Source of the DNA: Thermococcus sp. P6
GTDB lineage: Archaea > Methanobacteriota_B > Thermococci > Thermococcales > Thermococcaceae
Assembly: GCF_002214525.1 (NCBI RefSeq)
Contig: NZ_CP015104.1
Span: 1,054,001 to 1,118,000, forward strand
DNA length: 64,000 nt
Direction: 5' to 3'
Under the pieces are notes generated by a model that was not told the DNA's origin, searched no databases, and saw only the letters and a program-made list of their open reading frames with translations. The position numbers and the translations under genes were made by a program. Below are positions 1 to 8,658 of the stretch, piece by piece (positions within the stretch are counted from its first letter, which is position 1; every line of letters begins with the position of its first letter).

Positions 1-116
1 TCACGGCAATAGTCATCGGCGTTGCAACGACCGCAATGGCCCTTAGCGCCGCCATTCTGATCTATGAGAAGTATGGAACGCTCAACGTTGAGGAGATAAG
101 GAGGTTGAGAGGATGA
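1..116 (+). CDS. mbxG: MBS complex subunit G, NuoK/MnhC-like (3' end only)
   Basis: Only the last 37 or so codons are inside the window, read in the frame that starts at base 3. They encode a hydrophobic stretch ending in a charged tail (LNVEEIRRLRG) and stop at a TGA that overlaps the ATG of the next gene. The position directly before two large antiporter-like subunits, within an Mbx-type gene order, points to the small NuoK/MnhC-like membrane subunit of the sulfane reductase. The identity rests on context more than on the short sequence. Confidence 0.7.
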   Translation, partial: TAIVIGVATTAMALSAAILIYEKYGTLNVEEIRRLRG

Positions 117-1600
117 ACGGACAGTACGCTTCGCTGCTCATAGCTTTACCCCTCATCAGCGCCTTCTTCGTGCCCCTGCTCAAGGGGGCCGGAAAGAAGG
201 CCGTCGGCTACTTCCTCGTAGTGGTCACGGCCCTTCAGGCGGTGATAGCGACCCTCGTCTTCCAGCAGGTCTACGACACGGGAAAGCCAATAATCGTCAT
301 GGCCGGTGGCTGGAAACCGCCCGTGGGAATCAACCTCTACATCGGCCACTTCGCGGCACTGTTCGTTCTTATAGTTGCGGTGGTGAGCTTTCTGGTGGCG
401 GTGTTCAGCCTCAGAGCTGTCAAAGTCGAGCCGATCGATAAGTACGCGATGCTCCTGCTGCTCCTCATGCTCGGTGCAACGGGCATGATCGCCACGGGAG
501 ACATCTTCAACCTCTTCGTCTTCATGGAGATAACCTCCATCAGCGCCTACGCTCTCACGGCCTACAACAAGACGGGAGAAGCGGCGGAAGCTTCCATGAA
601 GTACATTATCCTCGGTGGAATCGGCTCGAGCTTCTTCCTCATAGGCGTGGCGTTGATCTACGGCTCCCTCGGGACCCTCAACATGGCCCACATAAGCGAG
701 CTCGCCTGGACCATGAACCCGACGGTTGCGGAGGTCGGGCTGGCGCTGATAGTCTTCGGTCTGGCGGTTGAGGCCGAGATATTCCCGCTCAACGCATGGG
801 CGCCCGATGCCTATCAGGCCGCACCCCACCCGGTTACCGTGATGTTCTCGGCCTTCGTGGTCAAAGCCGGCCTTTACGCCATGGCCAGAATAGTTTACCT
901 CATGAAGGACCTCTGGAACTGGAGCTCCATCCTGAGACTGCTCGTCATACTGGCGACCCTCACGGTGATCGTTGGGGAGCTTGCAGCGTTGAGGCAGAGG
1001 AACGTCAAGAGGATGGTGGCCTACTCCAGCATATCCCAGATAGGCCTGATGGCGCTCGCCTTCGCCCTCGGCACCGAAGCTGGGGTCGATGCCGGAGTCT
1101 TCCACATGGTGAACCACGCGATAGTCAAGACCCTGCTCTTCCTCGGCGTGGGCTACGTTGCGCTCACTCTCGGCGGGACGGGAATCGAGAACTTCAGGGG
1201 GCTTGGAAGGAGGATGCCCGTTACCGCCTTCTCGATATCCGTCGGTGCCGTTGCCACGGTGGGAGTGCCACTCTTCAACGTCTTCTGGAGCAAGGTAAGG
1301 ATAATCCTGGCCACCCTTGACGTGGGCTACACCTGGGCCGCAGTCCTCGTCCTCGGGGCCAGCGTTGTGGAAGCGGTCTATTACTTCAGGCTGCTCCACA
1401 CGATGTGGTTCGGCGAAGGAGGGGAGAGAAGGGACGAAAGCCTGACCATGGGCCTTATAATGCTCTTGCTGGCCCTTCTGGTCATAGCAATAGGCGTCTA
1501 CCCGGACTACGTGTGGAACATCGCCCAGAAAGCTGGAAACGACATCTTCAACGTCGCCCAGTACGTTAAGAACGTGCCACTGATGGGGGTGGGAGCATGA
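113..1600 (+). CDS. mbxH: MBS antiporter-like subunit H (NuoM/MnhD family)
   Basis: This is a 495-residue polytopic membrane protein of the NuoL/M/N (MrpA/D) family, the ion-translocating module of the membrane-bound sulfane reductase. It shows the family hallmarks: a membrane glutamate in FMEITS near residue 143, HPVTVMFSAFVVKAGLY with its membrane lysine, the VAYSSISQIG segment, and a second lysine in NHAIVKTLLF. The start ATG overlaps the stop of the preceding subunit, and the stop overlaps the next ATG, so translation is coupled. The order G-H-H'-M-J-K-L-N matches the Mbx/MBS operon of Thermococcales and not the Mbh hydrogenase, which lacks H'. Confidence 0.92.
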   Translation: MNGQYASLLIALPLISAFFVPLLKGAGKKAVGYFLVVVTALQAVIATLVFQQVYDTGKPIIVMAGGWKPPVGINLYIGHFAALFVLIVAVVSFLVAVFSLRAVKVEPIDKYAMLLLLLMLGATGMIATGDIFNLFVFMEITSISAYALTAYNKTGEAAEASMKYIILGGIGSSFFLIGVALIYGSLGTLNMAHISELAWTMNPTVAEVGLALIVFGLAVEAEIFPLNAWAPDAYQAAPHPVTVMFSAFVVKAGLYAMARIVYLMKDLWNWSSILRLLVILATLTVIVGELAALRQRNVKRMVAYSSISQIGLMALAFALGTEAGVDAGVFHMVNHAIVKTLLFLGVGYVALTLGGTGIENFRGLGRRMPVTAFSISVGAVATVGVPLFNVFWSKVRIILATLDVGYTWAAVLVLGASVVEAVYYFRLLHTMWFGEGGERRDESLTMGLIMLLLALLVIAIGVYPDYVWNIAQKAGNDIFNVAQYVKNVPLMGVGA

Positions 1601-3459
1601 TTAACGAACTCCTGATCATAATCTTCGCGCCCCTCATAGCGGGGGTCCTGGCATGGTGGCTCGACGTTAGGGGGATAAGGGAAATCCTCGGCGTGGCCGG
1701 ACCGGCCGTTTCCCTGTCCTACCTCGTCAAACTTTACACGACGATAGATAGCGGAGGGTTCGTCAATTACACGGTGAACCTCGGGGGCTTCTCCTTCAAC
1801 TTCGCCCTGACCCAGCTCAGCTGGATATTCGGCATGATAGCCGGCGTTATCGGTCTGGCGGCGGCGCTCGGAATGGCCTCGACCTCGAAGAGCGGCTACG
1901 AGTGGCTTTTCGCCCTCATGAGCCTCACGGGTGTCCTCGGGGTGTTCCTTTCCTACGACCTGCTGGCCTTCTTCATATTCTGGGAGATCATGACCTTTGG
2001 ATCATTCATGATGGTGCTCAGGTACAACAGGTCGGCATCGCTCAAGTACTTCGTCCTGAGCGTCATAGGGGCCTACGCCATGCTGCTGGCCATAGGGCTC
2101 ATCTACGCCAGAGTCGGCTCCTTCAGCTTCGTCGACGTCTACAGGGCCTTCGCTCAGGATGCGGCCCTCGGAGTGGCCGGGGGAAGCACGGTGTTCAGCA
2201 CCTTTGATATGGCGGCCATCTTCGGCCTCCTGCTGGTGGCCTTTGGGGTTAAGGCCGGACTCTTCCCGCTCCACGTCTGGGCGCCCGACGCTTACAGCGA
2301 GACCAACCAGAGCTACACCGCGATGTTCAGCGGGGTCCTCAGCAAGGCTGGAGTTTACGGCTTCATAATCCTCTACATGCTCATGGGCTACAGGCTCGTG
2401 TCTGCTTTGGGAACGTTCAGGGGCGTTCCTTCCTTCGGATACTTAATAGCTTTCCTCGGGGGCCTGACGATAATCGTCGGTGGTCTCCTCGCGGCCCTTC
2501 AGGAGGACATAAGGAAGCTGTTCGCCTACTCCAGCATAAGTCAGGTGGGTTACGTCCTCGTCGCCGTCGGCGTCGGCAGTGCCCTCAGCATGGAGGCCGG
2601 CGTATACCACGCCATAAGCCACGCCCTCTTCAAGGGGCTCTTCTTCCTCGTCGTGGCGGCCATCGTCCACAGAACGGGCAAAACGGAGTTCAAGGACATG
2701 GGCGGCCTCGCTGAGAAGATGCCCGTGACCTTCGCCATGGCCTTCGTGGCCATCCTGAGCCTGGCGGGAATACCCCCCATGGTGGGCTTTGCCAGCAAGT
2801 GGTTGATATTCGAGGCCGTCATAAGCCAGAACCTGCCCATACTCGGTGGCATGGTGTTCTTTGGAAGCGCCATAGGCTTCGTGTACCTCATAAGGTTCAC
2901 CTACGCGGTGTGGTTCGGGCAGAGGCCAACCGACCTTGAGGATACCAGAGACGCACCCCTTCCGCTTGCCATCGGAATGGGCATACTGGCCCTGCTGAAC
3001 GTGGTCTTCGGTATCGCACCGGGCCTCGTGGCCGGAGAGCTCAACAAGATAATAGGTAAGGAAGTCATCGGCGGAACCATATGGGAGCTCGACATCGGCG
3101 TCGGAAGGTACAACGGACTTCTACTGACCGTATGGCTCATCGTAGGCCTCCTGATAGCCGCGATAATATACTTCCTCGGGGCAAAGGCCAGGAGGGTTCC
3201 GGTCACGGACACCTACCAGTCCGGAAACCCCGTTACCATGGAGTACAACCTCACCATAAGGAGGGACTTCTTCAGGCCTCTCAGGGAGGCCCTCTCCTTC
3301 TGGCTGGGGATAAGCTTCGACGACCTCTACCGCGACGTTGCCAAGGCCACGGAGGAGTTCGCGGACATCTTGAGGAGGTACGTTTACAACGGAAACGCAC
3401 AGAGCTACGCCTGGTATCTGGGCATAATCCTTCTGATACTGGCAATATGGGGGGTGTGA
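1597..3459 (+). CDS. mbxH': MBS antiporter-like subunit H' (NuoL family)
   Basis: This is the second, longer antiporter-like subunit, 620 residues. It has a glutamate in FFIFWEIMTF, a lysine in the MFSGVLSKAGVYG helix and another in HALFKGLFFL, all typical proton/sodium-path residues of NuoL-type proteins. A C-terminal extension of about 130 residues ends in a further hydrophobic helix, as expected for the lateral helix found in NuoL-type subunits. The start overlaps the stop of mbxH by four bases. A tandem H/H' pair is the diagnostic difference between MBS and the Mbh hydrogenase, so this gene largely decides the name of the operon. Confidence 0.92.
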   Translation: MINELLIIIFAPLIAGVLAWWLDVRGIREILGVAGPAVSLSYLVKLYTTIDSGGFVNYTVNLGGFSFNFALTQLSWIFGMIAGVIGLAAALGMASTSKSGYEWLFALMSLTGVLGVFLSYDLLAFFIFWEIMTFGSFMMVLRYNRSASLKYFVLSVIGAYAMLLAIGLIYARVGSFSFVDVYRAFAQDAALGVAGGSTVFSTFDMAAIFGLLLVAFGVKAGLFPLHVWAPDAYSETNQSYTAMFSGVLSKAGVYGFIILYMLMGYRLVSALGTFRGVPSFGYLIAFLGGLTIIVGGLLAALQEDIRKLFAYSSISQVGYVLVAVGVGSALSMEAGVYHAISHALFKGLFFLVVAAIVHRTGKTEFKDMGGLAEKMPVTFAMAFVAILSLAGIPPMVGFASKWLIFEAVISQNLPILGGMVFFGSAIGFVYLIRFTYAVWFGQRPTDLEDTRDAPLPLAIGMGILALLNVVFGIAPGLVAGELNKIIGKEVIGGTIWELDIGVGRYNGLLLTVWLIVGLLIAAIIYFLGAKARRVPVTDTYQSGNPVTMEYNLTIRRDFFRPLREALSFWLGISFDDLYRDVAKATEEFADILRRYVYNGNAQSYAWYLGIILLILAIWGV

Positions 3460-3462
3460 AGG

Positions 3463-4392
3463 ATGTTTGAAGTCGCGCTCAAGGCCCTGTTAATACTGAT
3501 CTATGGAACCCTCGTGGGGTTCCTCTTCATGGGTATCGTGAGGAAGGTGAGTGCAAGGATACAGAGAAGGGTTGGCCCTCCCCTCTACCAGCCCATCCTC
3601 GATACCATAAAGCTCCTTTCAAAGGAGAGCAACATAACCCACGGCCGCATCTACGATTTCGGTGTCGTCTTCGCCCTCGGGGCCACGATACTGGCCCTGT
3701 TCTTCATCCCGCTCGCCAACGTGAGCCTGCTCAGATCCTACGGTGATCTGATCCTCATCTCCTTCCTGCTCGAGATACCCATGCTCGGAATCATGTTCGC
3801 CGCGATGAGCTCAGGAAACCCGTGGGCCGGGCTCGGTGCCCAGAGGGCACTGCTGACCCTGCTCGCGATACAGGTCCCCCTCGGCTTCGCCATAGTCGCC
3901 CTCGGTGAGTTCTACGGAACCTTCAGCACCTACGGAATAGTGATGGCGCAGCAGAACTCGGGATGGAGCATAATCCACCCCTCGCTCCTGCTCGCTGCCA
4001 TAGCCTACGACATCGTGCTTCAGGCGATGTTCGGGAAGGAACCCTTCGACATAATGATCGCACCGGGTGAGATATCCCTCGGTCCCATGGTGGAGTTCGG
4101 CGGCAAGCACATGGGGCTCCTCCAGATACAGCACGCCATAGCGCTCTTCGCGGAAACGCTGTTCTTCAGCAACATATTCCTCGGCGGTGGAGTCGTAAGC
4201 GCGTTCGCAAGCCCGGTACTGAACGCTGTGGCCAGCCTTGGGATACTCCTGATAAAGCAACTGGCCGTGCTCATGGTGGCGATATTCATAGGCAGCATCT
4301 TCCCGAGGTTCACGATAGACCAGGCGGCCAAATTCTACTGGAAGTGGCCCACCATAATAGCCGCCCTTGGAGCGATACTCGCAAGTCTGTGA
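3463..4392 (+). CDS. mbxM: MBS subunit M (NuoH family membrane anchor)
   Basis: This 309-residue NuoH/Nqo8 family protein anchors the hydrophilic arm to the membrane arm. The N-terminal signature is clear: an RRVGPPLYQPILDTIKLLSKES segment sits around residues 38-60, followed by several membrane helices. An ATG preceded by GAAGG lies three bases after the stop of H'. In MBS order, M precedes the peripheral subunits J-K-L-N, as seen here. Confidence 0.92.
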   Translation: MFEVALKALLILIYGTLVGFLFMGIVRKVSARIQRRVGPPLYQPILDTIKLLSKESNITHGRIYDFGVVFALGATILALFFIPLANVSLLRSYGDLILISFLLEIPMLGIMFAAMSSGNPWAGLGAQRALLTLLAIQVPLGFAIVALGEFYGTFSTYGIVMAQQNSGWSIIHPSLLLAAIAYDIVLQAMFGKEPFDIMIAPGEISLGPMVEFGGKHMGLLQIQHAIALFAETLFFSNIFLGGGVVSAFASPVLNAVASLGILLIKQLAVLMVAIFIGSIFPRFTIDQAAKFYWKWPTIIAALGAILASL

Positions 4393-4403
4393 GGTGATGT
4401 GAG

Positions 4404-4997
4404 ATGGACCTAAAGCTGTGGGAACCGTTGATTGATTTCGCAAGGAAGAGGAGCCTCTGGATTGTGTCCTTCTGTACGGGGTGCGGTGGTATAGAGCTGC
4501 CACCGCTCATGACCTCCAGATACGATCTGGAGCGCTTCGGAATGATGCCGAACCCCTCCCCGAGGATGGGTGACCTGTTCCTCATAACCGGTTACGTCAC
4601 CCCGAAGACGCTCAAGAGGATCATCATAACCTACGAGATGCAACCCGATCCAAAGTACGTTATGGGCTTCGGTTCGTGCACCATCAACGGAGGCGTCTAC
4701 TGGGACTCCCCCAACTCAATAAAGCGCCTCGATAAATACATCCCGGTGGACGTTTACATAGCCGGCTGCATGCCGAGGCCCGAGTCGATAATGCACGGTA
4801 TCAGCAAGATGATGGAGCTTATAGAAACCGGCAGGGCGGATGGCTGGAAGAGGTACAGGGAGAACTACGATTACTACCGGGAGAATCAGGACAGACTCCT
4901 TGGAGAAGGCTGGCGTGAGAAGACCGCGAAGAGATGGATCCCGTGGTTGATGGACGAGGTCAGAAAGGCCGAAAAGGAGCGTGAGAGGGATGACTGA
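4404..4997 (+). CDS. mbxJ: MBS subunit J (NuoB family, proximal 4Fe-4S)
   Basis: This 197-residue protein is of the NuoB/small-hydrogenase-subunit family and carries the proximal iron-sulfur cluster next to the active site. The cluster ligands are visible as Cys24 and Cys27 (FCTGCGGIE), Cys92 (GSCTINGG) and Cys122 (AGCMPRP). The C-terminal 50 residues are highly charged and probably contact the other peripheral subunits. A GAGGTGATGTGAG leader precedes the ATG, and the stop overlaps the next gene. Confidence 0.93.
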   Translation: MDLKLWEPLIDFARKRSLWIVSFCTGCGGIELPPLMTSRYDLERFGMMPNPSPRMGDLFLITGYVTPKTLKRIIITYEMQPDPKYVMGFGSCTINGGVYWDSPNSIKRLDKYIPVDVYIAGCMPRPESIMHGISKMMELIETGRADGWKRYRENYDYYRENQDRLLGEGWREKTAKRWIPWLMDEVRKAEKERERDD

Positions 4998-5505
4998 CTA
5001 CGAGAGGCTCGTTTCAGAGATAACTGAAAAGGCCCCCTACGCGGAAGGAAAGGTCCGGAGGGAGAGGAGGATAGAGTTCAGGGTTCCCGCGGACAGGGTG
5101 AGGGAGTTCCTCGAACTGCTTAAGGATAAGGCCTTTGAGCTCCTGCTCCAGATCACGGCCGTTGACTGGCCCGACAGGGGAGAGATCGAGCTCATCTATC
5201 AGGTCTTCAGCATAACCCACGGAACGCACACCTTCGTAAGAACTTCCATACCGAGGGAGGATGCGGTTATATCAACCGTCAGGGACGTCTATCCCGCTGC
5301 CGAGACCTACGAGAGAGAAGTTCACGACTTCTTCCAGGTGGTCTTCGAGGGGAACCCGAAGATCGAGATGCCATGGATACTGGAGGACATAGACAAGGAA
5401 CAGGGGCTATCCTACAGGAAGGACTTTGACCTTCTCGGCTACGTGAAGAGGAAGTACGGGACACTGGACAGGTACGATGAGGATAAGGACTACTACGTTA
5501 TCTGA
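4990..5505 (+). CDS. mbxK: MBS subunit K (NuoC family)
   Basis: This is a 171-residue NuoC/30-kDa-subunit homologue. The family signature is visible around residues 75-135: ITAVDWPDRGEIELIYQVFS, then ISTVRDVYPAAETYEREVHD and FGV-type motifs. I chose the ATG at 4990 (MTDYERLV), which overlaps the mbxJ stop, over an in-frame GTG slightly upstream. The protein has no cofactor ligands. It binds the L and J subunits in the peripheral arm. Confidence 0.9.
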   Translation: MTDYERLVSEITEKAPYAEGKVRRERRIEFRVPADRVREFLELLKDKAFELLLQITAVDWPDRGEIELIYQVFSITHGTHTFVRTSIPREDAVISTVRDVYPAAETYEREVHDFFQVVFEGNPKIEMPWILEDIDKEQGLSYRKDFDLLGYVKRKYGTLDRYDEDKDYYVI

Positions 5506-5515
5506 GGTGATGATG

Positions 5516-6691
5516 ATGGTCTCAGAGAGCGAGCTTATTAAGGAGGCAAGGGAGAACGGGATGGACCTTCTGCCGCTGGGTAAGGACACCTACGAGCTTC
5601 TATTCGGTCCCCAGCACATGGCAACCGAGAACTACAGCCTGATCCTCAAAATGGACGGTAATAGGGTCGCTAAAGCCATAGCAAACCCCGGCTTCCTCCA
5701 CAGGGGTTTCGAGAAACTGGCCGAGTACAGGCCGTGGCACACGAACATAGCCCTTCTCCTGAGGATCTGCGTTCCAGAGTCGGACGTACCCGAGAACATC
5801 TACTCCATGGCCGTTGAGGAGATACTCGGATGGGAGATTCCCGAGAGGGCCCAGTGGATAAGGACAACCGTCCTTGAGATGGCCAGAGTCTCAGCCTACC
5901 TGTTCTGGATCATGGGGATGTCCTTCAAGCTCGGTGTCTACACAGCAGGTCAGTGGGCCGTGGCCTACCGTGAGAGGCTCCTGGCCCTCTTCGAGCAGCT
6001 CACGGGGGCGAGGGTGTACCACATCTACACGGTCCCTGGAGGTGTCAGGCGGGACATCCCGGGCGATGCCTGGCTCCGCAGACTCGGGGATACCGTCGAA
6101 TACATAAAGGACAAACTGAAGGACTTCGATGAGATACTCTTCGAGAACTACATCTCCCACCGCAGGCTTGAGGGCATAGGCGTGATGGACAGGAAGTTCG
6201 CCCTCGAAGAGGGCGTCACCGGTCCCAACCTCCGCGCCACAGGTGTTCCCTACGACGTAAGGCGCGTCGATCCGTACCTCCTCTACCCGGAGCTCGACTT
6301 CGAGGTCCCCGTGCTCAGGGAGGGAGACGCCCTCGCGAGGTTCCTCGTGAGGAGATACGAGCTCGAACAGGACCTCTACATCCTCGAACAGCTTCTTGAT
6401 ATGGGGCCGCCGGATGGACCCCACATGGTCAGCGATCCGAGGCTAAAGAACCTGCCGAGGTTTAAGGTGCCCGAAGGGGACGCCTTCGCCCACGTCGAGA
6501 GTTCCAAGGGTGATTTTGGGGCATACGTGGTCAGCAACGGCAAGAACAAACCCTACAGGGTGCACGTCAGGGGACCGAGCATAGCCCACGGTATCAGGGT
6601 GATAGAGCAGCTTCTCGTCGGGGCGAGAATAGCCGACGTGCCCGTGATACTGACGAGTCTTGACAACTGCCCACCGGATATAGACAGGTGA
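5516..6691 (+). CDS. mbxL: MBS catalytic-arm subunit L (NuoD / large hydrogenase-like, degenerate NiFe site)
   Basis: This is a 391-residue homologue of the NuoD/[NiFe]-hydrogenase large subunit. The region HRGFEKLAEYRPW matches the family. At the two places where hydrogenases carry CxxC nickel ligands, this protein has RICVPES (Cys85, then Glu) and DNCPPD (Cys385, then Asp), so only the first cysteine of each pair remains. That is incompatible with a normal NiFe centre and agrees with the sulfane-reductase assignment. Three ATGs follow the RBS GAGGTGAT. I chose the last (MVSESELI), but 5510 and 5513 are possible. The gene overlaps mbxN as TGATG. Confidence 0.92.
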   Translation: MVSESELIKEARENGMDLLPLGKDTYELLFGPQHMATENYSLILKMDGNRVAKAIANPGFLHRGFEKLAEYRPWHTNIALLLRICVPESDVPENIYSMAVEEILGWEIPERAQWIRTTVLEMARVSAYLFWIMGMSFKLGVYTAGQWAVAYRERLLALFEQLTGARVYHIYTVPGGVRRDIPGDAWLRRLGDTVEYIKDKLKDFDEILFENYISHRRLEGIGVMDRKFALEEGVTGPNLRATGVPYDVRRVDPYLLYPELDFEVPVLREGDALARFLVRRYELEQDLYILEQLLDMGPPDGPHMVSDPRLKNLPRFKVPEGDAFAHVESSKGDFGAYVVSNGKNKPYRVHVRGPSIAHGIRVIEQLLVGARIADVPVILTSLDNCPPDIDR

Positions 6692-7383
6692 TGAGGATGG
6701 AAGTCGATTTTAAAATAGCCCCAGAGAAACGGATCCGGAAGAAGCCCTCCTACGTCAAGCCGTGGATGGGTTTGAAGTACCTCTTCAAGAAGCCGGTCAC
6801 GATAAAGATACCCTACGAGAAGACAGAGGTGGCAAAAAGGTACCGCGGTGTCCACACGCTCGACTGGAAGAAGTGCGTCGGCTGCAACTTCTGCGGTCAG
6901 ATATGCCCGGCGAGGGCCATAGAGATGACCTGGATCGAGAAGGACGGCAAGATGGAGAAGAGACCCCACCCGAAGATAGACTACGGGAGGTGCACCTTCT
7001 GCCAGTTCTGCGTTGACGTGTGCCCCACCGGAGCCCTCGGCTTCATCGAGACCTTCGTTATAACCACCACGGGGAACGAGGAAGAGCTCCAGCTCTACGA
7101 CTGGGTGCCCATCCATCCGGACGAGTTCAGGAAGTATCAGGACGAGTACGGCGACTACCTCTTCCCTGTTGAGAAGATAGAGTTCGATAAGGAGAGCCGG
7201 GAGGTAACCTACCACCTCAGGGACGGCTCGATCTTCAAGTTCAAGATACTGGGCTACGGCATAAGGCCGCCGAAGAGACCAACTCCGAAGAGGCCAACTC
7301 CGGCCAAACCCGCGGCAAAGGAGGAAAAGAAAGCCTCCAAGCCAGCGGATGGAAAGGCTCCGGCAGAGGAAGAGAAGAAGTGA
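6691..7383 (+). CDS. mbxN: MBS subunit N (NuoI family, two 4Fe-4S clusters)
   Basis: This NuoI-type ferredoxin-like subunit passes electrons from ferredoxin to the J/L site. Two classical 4Fe-4S motifs are present: CVGCNFCGQICP around residue 66 and CTFCQFCVDVCP around residue 104. The last 45 residues are a low-complexity tail rich in Lys, Pro, Ala and Glu, including a repeated PKRPTP unit. I cannot assign a role to this tail. The ATG at 6691 overlaps the mbxL stop; ATG 6697 is an alternative start. It is the last gene of the operon, followed by a pyrimidine-rich run at about 7385-7402 that may end transcription. Confidence 0.92.
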   Translation: MRMEVDFKIAPEKRIRKKPSYVKPWMGLKYLFKKPVTIKIPYEKTEVAKRYRGVHTLDWKKCVGCNFCGQICPARAIEMTWIEKDGKMEKRPHPKIDYGRCTFCQFCVDVCPTGALGFIETFVITTTGNEEELQLYDWVPIHPDEFRKYQDEYGDYLFPVEKIEFDKESREVTYHLRDGSIFKFKILGYGIRPPKRPTPKRPTPAKPAAKEEKKASKPADGKAPAEEEKK

Positions 7384-7707
7384 TCCCTCCTTTCCTTTTC
7401 TTCATGGTGCGCCTTTTGACGCGTTTGAAAAGGGTCTCTACCCGGGCCTTGGGCTTTTTCAGGCTTTACTTGGAACCTTCCACATCCCCGGGAGCAGGGT
7501 ATTGACACCCATCAAACCTCAGATGCTCCTCTGGTTAGGAGCCCGAACCGAATTGCCAGAACACCGTACCTGTTTTCCTTCCGCTTATTCCGGTGGCTCT
7601 TCCTCAAAATGGCGGGGATTTGAGGATAATCACTATAAGTTGAAAACCCATCACGGGATGTCTCAAAAACCCAAACGTTTTTATAAAACCGTTCGGAAGT
7701 TTGAGAC
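7384..7707. other. Intergenic region between the MBS operon and the accessory island
   Basis: These 324 bases contain no gene I can support. They begin with a T-rich run likely to terminate the MBS transcript. At 7602-7608 and 7619-7625 is a short inverted repeat (CCTCAAA / TTTGAGG), and the stronger operator of the next gene lies at 7659-7708. A minus-strand reading around 7512-7580 encodes RYGVLAIRFGLLTRGASEV in a protein-like manner. It lacks a start, an RBS and a partner domain, so it may be a gene remnant at the island edge. Confidence 0.5.
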
Positions 7708-7708
7708 A
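7659..7708 (+). promoter_or_regulatory. Palindromic operator flanking a TATA box, probable autoregulation site
   Basis: TGTCTCAAA at 7659-7667 and its exact complement TTTGAGACA at 7700-7708 flank the TATA box TTTTTATAAAAC at about 7678-7689. The imperfect match extends inward to CAAACG / CGTTCG. The right arm ends on the A of the start codon at 7708, and the TATA-to-ATG distance of about 25 bases predicts a leaderless mRNA. A dimeric regulator bound here would cover both the TATA box and the transcription start. The HTH protein encoded immediately downstream is the obvious candidate. Confidence 0.75.
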
Positions 7709-8658
7709 TGACACTTACGAAGGCCGAGCTCAATGTGCTTTTAGAGATTGAGGAACCCATAACGTTAAGGGGGTTATCTGAGAAGCTCGACCTCTCAAAG
7801 AGTACGCTCTCATCGACCCTTCACTCCCTTGAGAGAAAGGGCCTCGTCGAGCTCGAAGGGAAGAAGCCGATAACAGTTAAGCCTGCGGAGAACAATGTAA
7901 TTGAGCTCCTGAGAAGGATTATCATGGAGTATCCTCACGTAAACGCCGCACCCATCCTCACAGGGAACCGCCTCAAAGTTCTCGCAGCCCTTGAAGTTGA
8001 AAACCCCCAGCCCCTCTGGCTCATCCAGTTAAGGACGGGAGTGAGCAGGGCGACGCTCCACAGGATTCTCAACGGGCTTATGGAAGCTCTCATCGTGGGA
8101 AAGAGAGACAGAGGCTACTTCCTGAGTGAGCGATTTGCTCCCTTCAAAGCCTTCGCTGACGAGTACTTTTACCTTCAGAACTCGATTAAAGCGAAGGAGT
8201 TTGACCCCGGCGCCTCACCTGTTTGGAGTGGTGTGGAGGAGCTGATACTCGCGACCGGGAACTTCAAGGGGGAGAGTGTTGGCGGCTTTCAGCTCACCGG
8301 ACTCGCCCGCTTCTCCGACTTTGGCCTTCCACTCATCTCGTCAGGGATTTACCATTATTACTGGCCTTCGAGAGGATTGAGCATTGAGGAGGTCGCTGTG
8401 CACACCTTGACGGTCGGAAGGGATGCAAGGGAGCTGCTTTACACCATCGTTCTCCTTAAGGGTAAAGATTTTGATGAACGCAAACTCAGGAGGCTCTCCG
8501 CCAAGTTTGGTGTTTCCTCCACCGTAGAGGAACTGCTCGAATATCTTAAGGGTATGGATAAACCGTATCCCTTCCCGTCAAGGGAGGAAGTCGAGGAGCT
8601 CTGCAGGCAATATTTTGGGGGGTGTAAGAATGATAACAAGGGACAGACTGATCCGTGA
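7708..8658 (+). CDS. Two-wHTH regulator, putative antitoxin of an AbiE-like pair
   Basis: This is a 316-residue protein with two winged-helix segments: residues about 5-55 (LRGLSEKLDLSKSTLSSTLHSL) and about 85-130 (QLRTGVSRATLHRILNGLME). The C-terminal part from about 150 is not recognised. It ends inside the next gene with a 29-base overlap. An HTH protein translationally coupled to a nucleotidyltransferase is the arrangement of type IV (AbiEi/AbiEii-like) toxin-antitoxin and HTH-MNT modules, in which the HTH protein represses its own promoter. The upstream palindrome fits that. The antitoxin role is inferred from context, and a plain regulator is possible. Confidence 0.65.
   Translation: MTLTKAELNVLLEIEEPITLRGLSEKLDLSKSTLSSTLHSLERKGLVELEGKKPITVKPAENNVIELLRRIIMEYPHVNAAPILTGNRLKVLAALEVENPQPLWLIQLRTGVSRATLHRILNGLMEALIVGKRDRGYFLSERFAPFKAFADEYFYLQNSIKAKEFDPGASPVWSGVEELILATGNFKGESVGGFQLTGLARFSDFGLPLISSGIYHYYWPSRGLSIEEVAVHTLTVGRDARELLYTIVLLKGKDFDERKLRRLSAKFGVSSTVEELLEYLKGMDKPYPFPSREEVEELCRQYFGGCKNDNKGQTDP

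Noticed and set aside
146-1399. A 417-residue open frame antisense to mbxH
   Set aside because: It is a mirror of a GC-rich membrane-protein gene; its product is hydrophilic nonsense rich in His, Glu and Gly, without a start signal. The same applies to many long antisense frames in this window.
7512-7760. Minus-strand frame over the island border
   Set aside because: Its later part looks protein-like, but it crosses the operator and the start of the HTH gene and has no start signal or family match. I mention it only as a possible remnant.
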